Assembly (NCBI RefSeq): GCF_051859125.1
Contig: NZ_JBHYGG010000079.1
Location: 1-64,000, forward strand
Reading direction: 5' to 3'
DNA length: 64,000 nucleotides
From: Gemmata sp051859125
GTDB lineage: Bacteria; Planctomycetota; Planctomycetia; Gemmatales; Gemmataceae
In this document: piece by piece, positions 37,230 to 47,760 of the stretch
Layout: every line of letters starts with the position of its first letter
Numbering within the stretch: position 1 is the stretch's first letter
Position numbers and translations under genes: made by a program
Notes under the pieces: model-generated
The model's database searches: none
Told to the model about the DNA's origin: nothing
Seen by the model: the letters and a program-made list of their open reading frames with translations, nothing else

Positions 37230-38318
37230 ATGAAGGTCTTTCACTGTGACCACTGCGACAACCTCATCTTCTTCGAGAACAGCGTCTGCGTTCGCTGCGC
37301 CCACACCCTCGCGTACCTCCCCGACCTGGGGGTGAACGGGTCACTCGACAAGGGGAAGGACCGCCTGTGGCGGTCGCCGCTCCCGCGGGCCGGGGACCGG
37401 ACGTACCGCCTCTGCGAGAACTACACTGCGCACGACGTCTGCAACTGGGCCGTACCGGCGAACGACCCGAACCCGTTCTGCCTGTCGTGCCGGCTCAACA
37501 AGGTGATCCCCAACCTGACCAAGCCGATCAACCGCACGGCGTGGTACAAGATGGAGGTCGCCAAGCGGCGCCTCGTGTACAGCCTGGTGGCGCTCCGGCT
37601 CCCGGTCGTGTCGAAGGCGGACGACCCGGCGGCCGGCCTCGCGTTCGAGTTCCTCGAGGATCCCGCGGACCCGAAGGCCCCGCGGGTGCTCACCGGGCAC
37701 GACAACGGCCTGATCACCATGAACATCTCCGAGGCCGACGACGCCGAGCGGGAGCGCCGCCGGCACCAGATGCACGAGAAGTACCGCACCCTGCTGGGCC
37801 ACTTCCGGCACGAGATCGGGCACTACTACTGGGACCGACTCATCAAGGACTCGGCGCTCCTCGACGGGTTCCGGGCGGTGTTCGGCGACGAGCAGGCCGA
37901 CTACGGTGAGGCGCTGAAGCGGCACTACAAGGACGGCCCGCCCGCGGCGTGGCGGGACAGTTACATCTCGACCTACGCGACCTCGCACGCCTGGGAGGAC
38001 TGGGCCGAGACGTGGGCGCACTACCTGCACATGACGGACCTGCTGGAGACGACCGTCGACGCCGGGCTGACGCTGCGGCCCAAGCGGCCCGGCCACCTCG
38101 CGATGACGCCCAGCCCGAGCCTGGTGTCGATCACGTCCTCGGCGTTCGACGCCATGATCGAGAGCTGGTACGCGCTCACCTACGTCTTGAACAACCTGAA
38201 CCGCGGGATGGGCCACCCCGACGGGTACCCCTTCGTGCTGTCCGCGCCCGTGGTCGAGAAGCTCCGGTTCGTCCACGAGGTGATCGCCCGCCACGCCGCG
38301 GCCCCGGCACACGCCTGA
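37230..38318 (+). CDS. Zinc-ribbon putative metallopeptidase
   Basis: A 362-residue cytoplasmic protein. The N-terminus has a zinc ribbon of paired cysteines (CDHCDN...CVRCA...CLSC). The rest is a zinc metallopeptidase of the Mx type: HEIGHYYWDRL (about residue 193) gives the HExxH site and EDWAETWAHYLH the downstream Glu ligand. It matches the proteobacterial/planctomycete family often annotated as 'putative zinc-binding peptidase'. Substrate unknown. It follows the kinase by 108 bp and precedes the VWA operon by 155 bp, so it probably stands alone. Confidence 0.85.
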   Translation: MKVFHCDHCDNLIFFENSVCVRCAHTLAYLPDLGVNGSLDKGKDRLWRSPLPRAGDRTYRLCENYTAHDVCNWAVPANDPNPFCLSCRLNKVIPNLTKPINRTAWYKMEVAKRRLVYSLVALRLPVVSKADDPAAGLAFEFLEDPADPKAPRVLTGHDNGLITMNISEADDAERERRRHQMHEKYRTLLGHFRHEIGHYYWDRLIKDSALLDGFRAVFGDEQADYGEALKRHYKDGPPAAWRDSYISTYATSHAWEDWAETWAHYLHMTDLLETTVDAGLTLRPKRPGHLAMTPSPSLVSITSSAFDAMIESWYALTYVLNNLNRGMGHPDGYPFVLSAPVVEKLRFVHEVIARHAAAPAHA

Positions 38319-38473
38319 GGCGACCGGTGGACCCGGGCGGTGGCGGGAAAATCGCCGGCGGCGGCCGAGGTTGTGTTGCCGCGGCTTTCGGCACCGGTGA
38401 TACTGGGTAGGGCACCGCCAGGCCACTCGCCCGGTTCTTGAGGCCCCGACCACCACCCGGGCAAACACCACCC

Positions 38474-41400
38474 GTGACGCCGTTCGCCGTCTTCAGCCCG
38501 CTGCTCGCGACCGGGGCCGCCGCCGCCGCGGTCGGTCTGCCGGTCCTCATCCACCTCCTGTTCCGCAAGCGGTACCAGATCGTCCCGTGGGCCGCGGTGC
38601 GGTTCCTCGTGGTCGCCGAGCGCCGGCACCGCCGCCGCATCGACCACTGGGTGCTCCTCGCCCTCCGCCTCCTGGCGCTGCTGCTGCCGCTGTTCGCGAT
38701 GGTCGCCGCCACGAGGTGGGCCGAGCCGCTGTGGCAGGCCGTGCGGCCGGGCGCGACCGAGACCGTCGCCAACGTCCCGCGGACGCACCACGTCGTCGTC
38801 CTCGACGCCTCGCTCAGCATGACGGCCCGGACCGACGACGGGCAGACGCGGTTCGAGCGGGGCGTGGCCCAGGCCGAGGCGCTGGTCCGCTCGGCCGGCC
38901 CCGGCGACGGGTTCACGCTGATCGTCCTCGCGGGCGGGACCGAGGTGGTCGTCCCCGGCCCGGCCAACGACGTCGAGCGGGTCGTCGCCGAGTTGCGCGG
39001 CGTGAAGCCGACCCACGCCCCGGCCGACGTGGCCGCCGCCCTGGGGACCGTCGCCGACGCCCTCGCTCGCTCGCCCCGGGCGTACCCGCGGCGCCAGGTC
39101 ACGTTCGTCACCGACCTCCAGCGGTCGGCGTGGGCCAACGCGCTGCCCCGGGCCGACACGCCCGCCCCGGACGTGTGGCAGCGGATCCTGGGCCGGGCCG
39201 ACGTCGTGGCGCTCGACCTCGCCCGCACCGACCTGGAGAACCTCGCCGTCGCGGCGGTCGAACTCAAGGACCCGCTGCCGTTCCTCGACTCCCCGGGCGA
39301 GGTCACCGCGGTCGTCGCCAACTTCGGCCGCACCGAGAAGCGGGACGTCCGCGTTCAGCTCCTCGTCGGCCGGCCCGGAGGGGCCGATGCGCTCGTCCCG
39401 GTCGAGCAGCAGACCCTCAAACTCATCCCGCCGGGCAGCCGCGCCACGGTCGCGTTCGGGCTGGAGGGGCAGGTGCGGTTCCGCGAGAAGGGGCTGCACG
39501 TCCTCCAGGTGCGGTTGCTGGAGCCCGACGACCTGCCGGCCGACGACGCACGCGCGATCGCGTTCCCGGTCCGCGACGGCATCAGCGCCATTCTGGTCGA
39601 CGGCAAGCCGGACCCGGCCCCGTTCCGCCGCGCCGCGGGCTACCTGGCTCGTGCCCTGTTCCCCCCCAGTGCCAAGCCCGCCGACACGCCGGCCCGCCCG
39701 CGGACGGTCACCCCCGCCGAGTTCCTCGACCCCTCGGCCGGCGACCTCACCGGCGTCGACTGCGTGTACCTGTGCGACGTCCCGTCGCCCACCGCCGACC
39801 TCGCGCTCAAGCTCGACGCGGTCCTGAAGCGGGGGGGCGGGGTGGTGATCGGCCTCGGCCCCAACGCGGTCCTCGGCCGCGCGCTCTACAACCAGCACCT
39901 GTTCAACGACGGCAACGGCGTCCTCCCCGGCCCGATCGGCGACGAGGTGAGGACCGGCCCGACCGACGCCGGGTTCCGCCTCGCGGCCGACGAGGAGGAC
40001 TACGCGAAGCCCCCGCTCCAGTTCTTCCAGAACGAGAAGGTCCGCGGCGGCCTCGTCATGGCCCCGTTCCGCACCTACCTCCGGCTCGACGCGCCGGCCG
40101 ACGCCCGCGCCCGCCGCGTCCTCTCGTTCACCCCGGCCGGCGGCCCGCAGGCGGTGCCCGCGAACTCGACCGGGACCAAGAAGCCCGACGCGGCCCTCGC
40201 CGAGTGGACCCGGCACCGCGGCCGGGTCGTCGTGTACACCAGCACGTTCAACGAGGACTGGAACGACTGGCCGCCGCTCCCGTCGTACCTGATGTTTCAG
40301 CAGGAGTTCCTGCGGTTCATGGCCGCGAGCCCGGACCGGCACACGGTCCTGGTGGGCGAGCCGGTCGAGGAGTTCTACCCCCCGGCCGCCGCGGGCCAGA
40401 CCGCGACGCTGAGCGGCCCCGAGGGGATCACCGCGGCGCTGCCGCTCGCGCTCCAGGACGAGGCCGGGGTCGCGCGGTTCCCGGGGACGCGGCTGAGCGG
40501 CCTGTACCGGGTGCGGCTCGACGGGGCCGGGGAGCGGGTGTTCGCCGTGAACGTCCCCGAGGCGGCCGCGAGCGGCGGCGGGTACGAGTCCGACCTCCGG
40601 CGCGTCGATCCGGCGGAACTCCGCTCGGTCGGCGCGATCCAGACCGTTCCGGACGTCGCCGACGTGCGGCCCACGACCGACACGGGGGCGGTCGTCGTGT
40701 CGTCGCCGAAGCCGCACGGCCCGGCGATCGCCCGGGTCGCGGTCATGATCGCGCTCGCCGTGCTGGTCGCCGAGTTGGTCGTCGCGTGGCGGTGGGGGCC
40801 GGCGCGTGCCGCGGGTGCGGGGACCGCGGCCGGGTCGGTGCGGCCGGTCCAGCGGAAATGGTACCTGCGGGTCGTCAGCACCGCCGGCGCGCTGGTGCCG
40901 CTCGCGGCGGCGGTCGCGGTGCTCGGGACGTTGATTCACTACGAGCGAACGAACAACCTGCTCGGGTTCCTGCCCCCCGACCTGCGGCACGGTGTGGAAG
41001 CGGCCGCGGGCGTGCCGGCGGCGCAGCCCGGCGAGGGCACGAAGTGGCGGCTCGAAGGGTTCACCGCGTTCCTCCGCAGCTCGGTCTCCGACCGGCGGGT
41101 TTTGTTCGCGGTCGGGGTCGCGGCGCTGGTCCTGACGGCGGCGGTGTACCGCGCGGAGCGCCGCGCCGTGTCGGGCCTGTACCGGCTCGTCGTGCCCGGC
41201 CTCTTGCGGCTGTCGGTGTTCCTGCTCGCGCTGTTCGTCCTGCTCCCGCAACTGCGGCTCGCGTTCGACCGCGAGGGGTGGCCGGAGGTCGTCATCCTGA
41301 TCGACACGTCGGGGAGCATGGGGACGATCGACGAGTTCAAGGACCCGGCGGTGCGGGCCAAGGCGGAAGAACTCGCGAGGCTCAACGACCTCCCCGAGCC

Positions 41401-43510
41401 CCCGCACCGGCTCGCGCTCGCACGCCTGCTCCTCACGCACAAGGACGGCCCGTGGCTCGAACGCCTCCTGAGGGAAAAGGAGGTCAAGGTCCACGTCTAC
41501 GCCGTCGACGCGGCCGCGCCGCGCGAGGTCGCACAACTCTCCGAACCGGGTGACCTCGCCGCGGGGACGAAGGCGCTTCGCGATCTCGTCTGGGACGACC
41601 GCAAGAAGGGGTACCGCGATCTGGGGACCGAGTCGCGGCTCGGCGACGGGGCCGAGGCCGTTCTGAAGTCGTTCCGGGGCGGCTCTCTCGCGGCCGTCAT
41701 CATGCTGACCGACGGCGTCACGACGTCGGGCGACGACCTGCCCAAGGCCGCGCGCGAGGCGGCCCGTGCCGGGGTGCCGCTGTACCTCGTCGGCGTCGGC
41801 GACTCGTGGGAGGTTCCCGACCTCGAACTGACCGACCTCCAGGCCGACGACACCGTTACCGTCGGCGACCGGATCGTGTTCGACGCGCGGCTCGTGGCCC
41901 GCGGCCAGGTGCCGGCGGCCCCGGTCACGGTCACCCTCTACGAGAAGGGGAAGTCGCCCGACACCGGGAAGCGCGTCACCGTCACCCCCGACCCGAACGG
42001 CAACCGCGTCCCCGTCACCATCGCGCACACGCCGAACGAGGCCGGCGAGAAGACGTTCATCCTGGAGGTCCAGTCGGTCGCCGGCGAGACCGACCTGACC
42101 AACAACCGGATCGAGCGCACGGTCCTGGTGACCGACTCCAAGCGGGTGCGGGTGCTCTACATCGAGGGCTACCCGCGGTACGACTTCCGGTTCGTGAAGG
42201 TGCTGCTGGAGCGCGAGTCCGAGCGGTCCGTGGGCGGGAAGGGGTTCTCGGTCGAGGTGCTGCTGCTCAACGCCTCGAAGGGCTGGGCCGAGACCGACCG
42301 GTCCGCGTTCCGCGGCGACTTCCCGACCCGCGACCAGCTCTTCGCCTACGACGTCATCGTGCTCGGCGACGTGGACCCGAAGCAGCTCCCGCGGGCCAAC
42401 GGCGTCCTCCAGAGCGTCGCGGACTTCGTGAAGGTGAAGGGCGGCGGGCTCCTGTTCCTGTCGGGCGAGCACGGCACCCCGGCCGCCTTCGCGGACACGC
42501 CGCTGGCCGACGTGCTGCCCGTCGCGGTCTCCCCGGCCGCGGGCCGCCCCGGCGAGGAGCCGCCGCTGGCCGAGGGGTTCCGCCCGCGGATCACCCCCGC
42601 CGGCCGGCAGCACCCGTTGTTCCGGTTCTCGCCCGACGACGCCGAGGCGTCCAACATCTGGAACCGCCTCCAGCCGCTGTTCTGGTCCGCGAGAGGTTAC
42701 CGCCGGAAGCCCAACACGGTCGTCCTTGCGGTCCACCCGGACCGCCCGGCCGAGGGCGCGGCGAACGAGAGCCACCCGCTCGTGGTGCAGTCGTTCGCGG
42801 GGGCGGGGCCGGTGCTGTTCATCGGGTTCGACGACACCTGGCGGTGGCGGTACCGCAACGACGAGGAGCACTTCGACCGGTTCTGGGTGCAGGCGATGAA
42901 GGTGCTGTCGCGGTCGCGGGCGCGGCGGATCGAGCTGAAGGTCGCGCCCAAGGTGGACTTCCGCCGCGACGAGAAGATGACGGTCGTGGTGCGGTTCCCG
43001 GTCGAAGCACCCGCGCCGCCGGCCGGGCAACCGGTGCGGGTCGGGCTGGTGCGCGGCCCGCTCGCGAACCCCGACGGCACCCCCGGGGCCGGACCGGCCG
43101 ACACCTCGACGCTGACCCTCGCCCGCGTCCCCGGCCCGGGGGTCCAGTACGAGACGGTCGTCACCCGCACGCCCGAGGGCGAGTACCGGTTCACGCTCCT
43201 CGACCCGGAACCGCAGCCCGGCTCGTCGCCGCCGGCGGCTGTCGCCCGAGTGCTGCCGCCGCTCAACGAGCGCGACCGCGTGCAACTCAACAAGTCCGAC
43301 CTCGTCGCGGCCGCGGCCGCCTCGAACGGCGGGTTCTACACGCTCGCGACCGCCGACCAGGTGTTCGACGACCTGAAGAACCTCCAGCGGGTGCCGCTGA
43401 ACCAGCCGTGCCCGCCGGTCGAACTGTGGAACAGCCCGTGGGTGTACTTGCTGGTGGCGCTGCTCCTCTCGGCCGAGTGGCTTTTGCGGAAGCGCGAGCG
43501 GCTGTTATGA
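38474..43510 (+). CDS. Giant double-VWA BatA-type fusion protein
   Basis: A 1,678-residue membrane protein made of two modules that are often separate genes. Module 1: a BatA N-terminus (VLIHLLFRKRYQIVPWAAVRFL and helix), a VWA domain with the metal site DASLS (about residue 111) and a glutamine-amidotransferase-like fold. Module 2: new helices from about residue 755, a VWA domain with DTSGS (about 945), and another amidotransferase-like fold with GGGLLFLSGEHGT, then YHxW-type beta regions and a final membrane helix. It opens with GTG and has no in-frame ATG nearby. Likely cell-envelope role as in Bat/aerotolerance-type clusters; the fusion is notable. A palindrome separates it from the next gene. 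Confidence 0.85.
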   Translation: MTPFAVFSPLLATGAAAAAVGLPVLIHLLFRKRYQIVPWAAVRFLVVAERRHRRRIDHWVLLALRLLALLLPLFAMVAATRWAEPLWQAVRPGATETVANVPRTHHVVVLDASLSMTARTDDGQTRFERGVAQAEALVRSAGPGDGFTLIVLAGGTEVVVPGPANDVERVVAELRGVKPTHAPADVAAALGTVADALARSPRAYPRRQVTFVTDLQRSAWANALPRADTPAPDVWQRILGRADVVALDLARTDLENLAVAAVELKDPLPFLDSPGEVTAVVANFGRTEKRDVRVQLLVGRPGGADALVPVEQQTLKLIPPGSRATVAFGLEGQVRFREKGLHVLQVRLLEPDDLPADDARAIAFPVRDGISAILVDGKPDPAPFRRAAGYLARALFPPSAKPADTPARPRTVTPAEFLDPSAGDLTGVDCVYLCDVPSPTADLALKLDAVLKRGGGVVIGLGPNAVLGRALYNQHLFNDGNGVLPGPIGDEVRTGPTDAGFRLAADEEDYAKPPLQFFQNEKVRGGLVMAPFRTYLRLDAPADARARRVLSFTPAGGPQAVPANSTGTKKPDAALAEWTRHRGRVVVYTSTFNEDWNDWPPLPSYLMFQQEFLRFMAASPDRHTVLVGEPVEEFYPPAAAGQTATLSGPEGITAALPLALQDEAGVARFPGTRLSGLYRVRLDGAGERVFAVNVPEAAASGGGYESDLRRVDPAELRSVGAIQTVPDVADVRPTTDTGAVVVSSPKPHGPAIARVAVMIALAVLVAELVVAWRWGPARAAGAGTAAGSVRPVQRKWYLRVVSTAGALVPLAAAVAVLGTLIHYERTNNLLGFLPPDLRHGVEAAAGVPAAQPGEGTKWRLEGFTAFLRSSVSDRRVLFAVGVAALVLTAAVYRAERRAVSGLYRLVVPGLLRLSVFLLALFVLLPQLRLAFDREGWPEVVILIDTSGSMGTIDEFKDPAVRAKAEELARLNDLPEPPHRLALARLLLTHKDGPWLERLLREKEVKVHVYAVDAAAPREVAQLSEPGDLAAGTKALRDLVWDDRKKGYRDLGTESRLGDGAEAVLKSFRGGSLAAVIMLTDGVTTSGDDLPKAAREAARAGVPLYLVGVGDSWEVPDLELTDLQADDTVTVGDRIVFDARLVARGQVPAAPVTVTLYEKGKSPDTGKRVTVTPDPNGNRVPVTIAHTPNEAGEKTFILEVQSVAGETDLTNNRIERTVLVTDSKRVRVLYIEGYPRYDFRFVKVLLERESERSVGGKGFSVEVLLLNASKGWAETDRSAFRGDFPTRDQLFAYDVIVLGDVDPKQLPRANGVLQSVADFVKVKGGGLLFLSGEHGTPAAFADTPLADVLPVAVSPAAGRPGEEPPLAEGFRPRITPAGRQHPLFRFSPDDAEASNIWNRLQPLFWSARGYRRKPNTVVLAVHPDRPAEGAANESHPLVVQSFAGAGPVLFIGFDDTWRWRYRNDEEHFDRFWVQAMKVLSRSRARRIELKVAPKVDFRRDEKMTVVVRFPVEAPAPPAGQPVRVGLVRGPLANPDGTPGAGPADTSTLTLARVPGPGVQYETVVTRTPEGEYRFTLLDPEPQPGSSPPAAVARVLPPLNERDRVQLNKSDLVAAAAASNGGFYTLATADQVFDDLKNLQRVPLNQPCPPVELWNSPWVYLLVALLLSAEWLLRKRERLL

Positions 43511-43574
43511 TGTGGCCTGAGAAGTCGCCGCACGAGCGAGGCGGAAATCCGGGTAGGAGTTACGCTGTTGACTT

Positions 43575-43640
43575 GGTGGGGCAGACATTCGTGTCTGCCC
43601 CGTGGGGCGGTTGGAGGCAGACTCGAATGTCTGCCCCACC
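43575..43640. repeat. Palindromic repeat with 25-bp arms (24/25 paired)
   Basis: Arms 43575-43599 and 43616-43640 pair in 24 of 25 positions around a 16-nt loop. The arm reads GGTGGGGCAGACATTCG and onward. It lies between the VWA fusion and the next gene of the cluster, 64 bp after the former's stop, and may terminate or attenuate. The rest of 43511-43770 holds no supported gene. Confidence 0.75.
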
Positions 43641-43770
43641 CGAACCAAGCCGATCCGAGCCCAACAGCGTCACTCCTACCGGGATCGAATCTCATCCGCG
43701 GTCTGGAACGTCTTCTCTCTGACCTCAATCGTGCTGCTCTCTGCTTCGACTGCGCGAACGGGAACCACGC

Positions 43771-46700
43771 ATGGCCCTCGTCCTTCGTCCCCCGACCAGC
43801 CGCGAGTCGCTGACCGACACGCTCGGCGACCTCGGGCGGACCCGGAAGCTGGTCGCCCTCGCCGCGGGGGTGCTCGGGTTCGCCGCCGCGACGGTCGGCG
43901 TTGCCCTCGTCGCGTGCGTACTCGATGCGGCCGTCTCGCTCCCCCCGCTCGCACGCGCCCTGGCCCTCGCCGGCACGCTCGCACTCGGCGGCGTGGTGTG
44001 GCTCCGCGGCGTCTCCCGGTCGCTCGGCCTGCGGTCCGACGCGCTCTCGATCGCGCTCGAACTCGAAGAGAAGTACCCCGAACTGAACGACGCCCTCGCG
44101 TCGGCCGTGTCGTTCCTGGAGGCGGAAGACCCGGTCGGCCGCGGGGTGTCGCCGCACCTCGAACAGGCGGCCGTGCGGTCGGCCCACCGCGCCGCGAACC
44201 GGTACAACCTCGACCGCTTGGTCCCGTCCGGGAAGTGCTGGCGGGCGGTGTGGACGTGCGCCGCCGTGGGCGCGGCCGCCGTGCCCCTCGCGATCGCCGG
44301 CCCCGAGCGCGCGACGGTCGCGATCACGCGCCTCGCCGACCCGTTCGGGAACCACCCGTGGCCCACGCGGACGCGGGTACAGGTTCTCGTGCCCGCCGAA
44401 CTGCCCGCCCGGATGCCGAAGGGCGAGGCGTTCGACCTGAAGCTCGTCGTCCGCGGCGCCATCAAGGACCGGGCGGTCGTCGCGTTCCGGGTGACCGGCG
44501 GCGAGGAGTTCGAGGAGCAGTACCCGCTCGCCGTCGGGAACGACCCGAAGTTCCCCGGTGCGGCGGTCGTGACGGCCCGCGTCGAGGCCGCCCGGGTACA
44601 GGGGCCGTTCGCGTTCAAGGTCGCGTCGAACGACTACGAATCCGAGTGGCTGCGGGTGGACGTGGTCCCGCCACCGCGGCTGGTCCCGCTCCCCGGCCCC
44701 GGGGGCGGCCGGCCCAGCCCGCGGTTCCGCCTGCGCCCGCCGGCGTACACCGGCCTGCCCGAACTCGACCTCCCTGATGGCGCGTCGGTCCTCGAGATCC
44801 CCGTCGGCACGGTCGTGACCGTGGCCGCAACGTCGGACGTGCGGCTCGCGGCGGCCGCACTGGCCTTCACCGGCGACCGCTCGATCGTGGGGCAGGCCGC
44901 GGGGCTCGCGCCGGTGGGGCACCTGAACCCGCTCGCCGCGGCCGGGGCCGAGGACCTCGCCAACGAGATCGGGGCCGATGTCCCGTTGACGATCGACTCC
45001 ACGGGCCGCGGGCTGAGCGCGCTGTTCGCCCCCTCGATGTCGGGCATGTACGCCTTCCGGCTGACCGACGAGACCGGCCTGACGGGAACGCGCCTGGTCG
45101 AAATCCGCTTGCTCCCGGACCCGGCCCCGACCGTCACGCTGCTGCGGCCGAGCCCCGGAAAGGACCCGCAGGTGCTGACGCACACCGCGATGCTCGCGGT
45201 CCACGTCGCCGCCGACGACAAGGTGTACGCGGTGCGGCGGACGTTCCTGGAGTACCGCGTCGGCCGCGACGGTCCCGTGAGGGTCGTGCCACTCCTTGAT
45301 GCCGGGTCGGTCGGCGACGGGCTTGCGGCGGTGGTCGGCGGCACCGGGGTACTCGCCCGCGTGCGGCCGACTGCGACCGAGGCAACGCACTCCGTTCCCC
45401 TGGCGGCACTGACGCGCGACGGCACGAACCCGCTGCGCGACGGCGACAGCGTCTTCGTCCGCGGGGCCGCCGACGACTGGGACGACGTCTCACCCGTCAA
45501 GGAACCGGGCCGGAGCCCGGAGTTCGAGATCCGCATCGCGACCCCGGAGACCGTCGAGGCGTGGCTCGAGCGCGAACTCGCGGCCATGCGGCCGGACCTC
45601 ATCCGCGTCCGCAACCAGCAGCGCGAGGCGCGCCAGAAGGCCGGCGAAACGGTGCCCCAGGCCGACGGGGCGCTGGTGCCCGCGGACCGCGACCGGCTGC
45701 TCGCCGCGGAGCAGACCCAGCGGCTCCTCCGCGGGAAGATCAGTGACCCGTCCGACGGGATGCGTGCGAAGGCCGACGTGCTGCTCGAAACGGTCCGGGT
45801 CAACGCGCTCCCGCGGTCGAACACGACCGACCGCGTCGCCGTCGTCGCCGAGGCGCTCGGCCGCCTCTCGGACCGCGACCTGCCCGTGATCGAGCCGACG
45901 CTCACCGAGGCCCGGCAGATCGGCGGCCAACCGGCGCGCGCCGGTCAGGCCGGCGTCGTCCCGGAGTTGCTGCGGAAGGCCGGCCGCCACCAGAAGGCCG
46001 TCGAGGACGGACTGACCGACCTGCTCGACCTCCTCGCGGTGTGGGGCGGGGCGGTCGAGATCCGCGGCGAGGCGCGCGTCCTCCGCGACTTCGTTCAGCG
46101 GCAGGCCGAGGAGGTCGAGAAGCTCGGGCCGGCCCCGGCCGCCAGCGACCTCGACCGCGCCGGCACCCGCGCCGAGCAGGCGTCGGAGCAGGCCAATCAA
46201 CTCCTGACGCGCGCCGGGCGGCTCGCAACGGAGAAGGACCGCGAGGCCGCGCGGCACCGCCGGGCGAGCGGGGAGAAGAACCAGGAAGCGGCCGGGCTCC
46301 GCGAGAGCGCCGCCGAGTTGCCACCCGGCACGCCCGAAAAGTCGGCGCAGGCCGCACGCGCGACGCTGATCGAGACCGAGGCCGAGGAACTCAAGGCCGC
46401 CGCGGACAAGGCCGGGGCCGAGGCGGGCGCGCTGCGTAAAGCGGTCGCCGCGGCCGACGGGCAGGGGCTCCCCGAGGGGCTCCGCGACGCGGCCGGGAAG
46501 CTCCGCAAGGACAACCGCTCGCTCGCGGCCGACCAACTCCGCACGGCCGTCGGTCGCCTCGACCGCATGATTGAGGCGCTGTCCGAACGCGCCCCCGAGG
46601 CCGCACCGGACCTCGCCAAGCGGAAGCGGGCGGCAGACAGCCTCGACGCGCTCGCCGCGGCGCAGGACGACATCCGCCGGCGGTCCGCCGAGGCCGCCCG

Positions 46701-47760
46701 GATCGCCGACCCGGTCGCCCGGTCCGCGGAACTCAAGCGGCTCGCGGCCGAACAGGACAAGCTCATCGAGCGCGGCAAGGACCTTCTTCAGAGACTCACG
46801 CTCGACCGCGCCGAACGGCCGGCGCGTGACGTGCGCGCCGCCCTCGACAGCATGGAAGCGGCCCGCGGCGACCTGGAAAGCGGCAACTCCGGCATCCGCC
46901 CGCAGAACGATGCCGTCGACCGGCTCGACAGCGCCCGCGACCGCCTCGACGCGGCCGCGGCGTCCGCCCCGCAGCAACTCTCGGACGAGAAGCGGCGGAA
47001 GATGGCCGAGCGGCTCCAGGCGATCCTCGACCGCCAGAAGGCGGCCGTCGCCGAGGCCGAGCGCGTCCACAAGCTCGTCGCCGGCGGCAAGGAGTGGACC
47101 CGCGACGCACTCACGGCCTACGGCGACCTCGCCGAGAAACGGCAGCAGCCCATCGCCGACGAACTCCGGCCGGTCGAGAAGGACTTCGCACCGCTGCCCG
47201 TGCTCGCCCGCGTGGTCGCCGAGGCGACCGGCGCCATGGGCCGGGCCGCGAAGCAGATCACCGGCCGGCTCGAAGACGCCGACCCGACCCTCGCCTTCGA
47301 CCCGGTCCTCGAAGCGGAGAACGACCGCAAGGTGCTCCGCCCGATGCGGCTCGCCCAGCGCCGCCTGGAGCAACTCATTGAGGCGCTCAAGCAGGACGAC
47401 CCCAAGCCGACGCCGAAGGCGGACGGGCCGCCGACCGCGAACCCGATGAACCAGCCGCAGCCGCCGGCCGGTGGGGGCGGGGACCGCGACCTCGTCCCCC
47501 CGCAGGCGCAGCTCAAGGTTCTCCGGTCGCTCCAGGCCGAGTTGAACGAGCGCACCGCGGAGTTCGCGAAGGCGCACCCCGACGCCGCGAAGTTGACCGA
47601 GGACGAGCGCGCGGAACTCAAGCAACTCGAGGACGCGCAGCGCGAGATGGCGGCGCTGTTCGAGCAGATCGCCAAGCTGTTCCAGGACGCGAAGCAGCCC
47701 GACGCCGAGCCGCCGGCGAAGCCCGAGCCGCCCGCCGGCCCCGAGACGGAGAAGCCATGA
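43771..47760 (+). CDS. Large membrane/coiled-coil protein (DUF4175-like)
   Basis: A 1,329-residue protein. Two N-terminal membrane helices (KLVALAAGVLGFAAATVGVALV; ALALAGTLALGGVVW) and a third near residue 160 (WTCAAVGAAAVPLAIAG) are followed by beta-rich Ig-like domains to about 580. A very long charged coiled coil continues to about 1180 (EVEKLGPAPAASDLDRAGTR, AQQDDIRRRSAEA-type heptads), ending in a Pro-rich tail (PAKPEPPAGPETEKP). This plan resembles DUF4175 proteins in Bat-type clusters. Family assignment is tentative. The stop overlaps the next start (ATGA), so the two are coupled. Confidence 0.75.
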   Translation: MALVLRPPTSRESLTDTLGDLGRTRKLVALAAGVLGFAAATVGVALVACVLDAAVSLPPLARALALAGTLALGGVVWLRGVSRSLGLRSDALSIALELEEKYPELNDALASAVSFLEAEDPVGRGVSPHLEQAAVRSAHRAANRYNLDRLVPSGKCWRAVWTCAAVGAAAVPLAIAGPERATVAITRLADPFGNHPWPTRTRVQVLVPAELPARMPKGEAFDLKLVVRGAIKDRAVVAFRVTGGEEFEEQYPLAVGNDPKFPGAAVVTARVEAARVQGPFAFKVASNDYESEWLRVDVVPPPRLVPLPGPGGGRPSPRFRLRPPAYTGLPELDLPDGASVLEIPVGTVVTVAATSDVRLAAAALAFTGDRSIVGQAAGLAPVGHLNPLAAAGAEDLANEIGADVPLTIDSTGRGLSALFAPSMSGMYAFRLTDETGLTGTRLVEIRLLPDPAPTVTLLRPSPGKDPQVLTHTAMLAVHVAADDKVYAVRRTFLEYRVGRDGPVRVVPLLDAGSVGDGLAAVVGGTGVLARVRPTATEATHSVPLAALTRDGTNPLRDGDSVFVRGAADDWDDVSPVKEPGRSPEFEIRIATPETVEAWLERELAAMRPDLIRVRNQQREARQKAGETVPQADGALVPADRDRLLAAEQTQRLLRGKISDPSDGMRAKADVLLETVRVNALPRSNTTDRVAVVAEALGRLSDRDLPVIEPTLTEARQIGGQPARAGQAGVVPELLRKAGRHQKAVEDGLTDLLDLLAVWGGAVEIRGEARVLRDFVQRQAEEVEKLGPAPAASDLDRAGTRAEQASEQANQLLTRAGRLATEKDREAARHRRASGEKNQEAAGLRESAAELPPGTPEKSAQAARATLIETEAEELKAAADKAGAEAGALRKAVAAADGQGLPEGLRDAAGKLRKDNRSLAADQLRTAVGRLDRMIEALSERAPEAAPDLAKRKRAADSLDALAAAQDDIRRRSAEAARIADPVARSAELKRLAAEQDKLIERGKDLLQRLTLDRAERPARDVRAALDSMEAARGDLESGNSGIRPQNDAVDRLDSARDRLDAAAASAPQQLSDEKRRKMAERLQAILDRQKAAVAEAERVHKLVAGGKEWTRDALTAYGDLAEKRQQPIADELRPVEKDFAPLPVLARVVAEATGAMGRAAKQITGRLEDADPTLAFDPVLEAENDRKVLRPMRLAQRRLEQLIEALKQDDPKPTPKADGPPTANPMNQPQPPAGGGGDRDLVPPQAQLKVLRSLQAELNERTAEFAKAHPDAAKLTEDERAELKQLEDAQREMAALFEQIAKLFQDAKQPDAEPPAKPEPPAGPETEKP

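Noticed and set aside
38180..43285. 1,701-residue minus-strand open frame across the VWA fusion
   Set aside because: It is antisense to a protein with clear VWA motifs; its composition is low-complexity Arg/Asp/Val/Gly and it has no domain.
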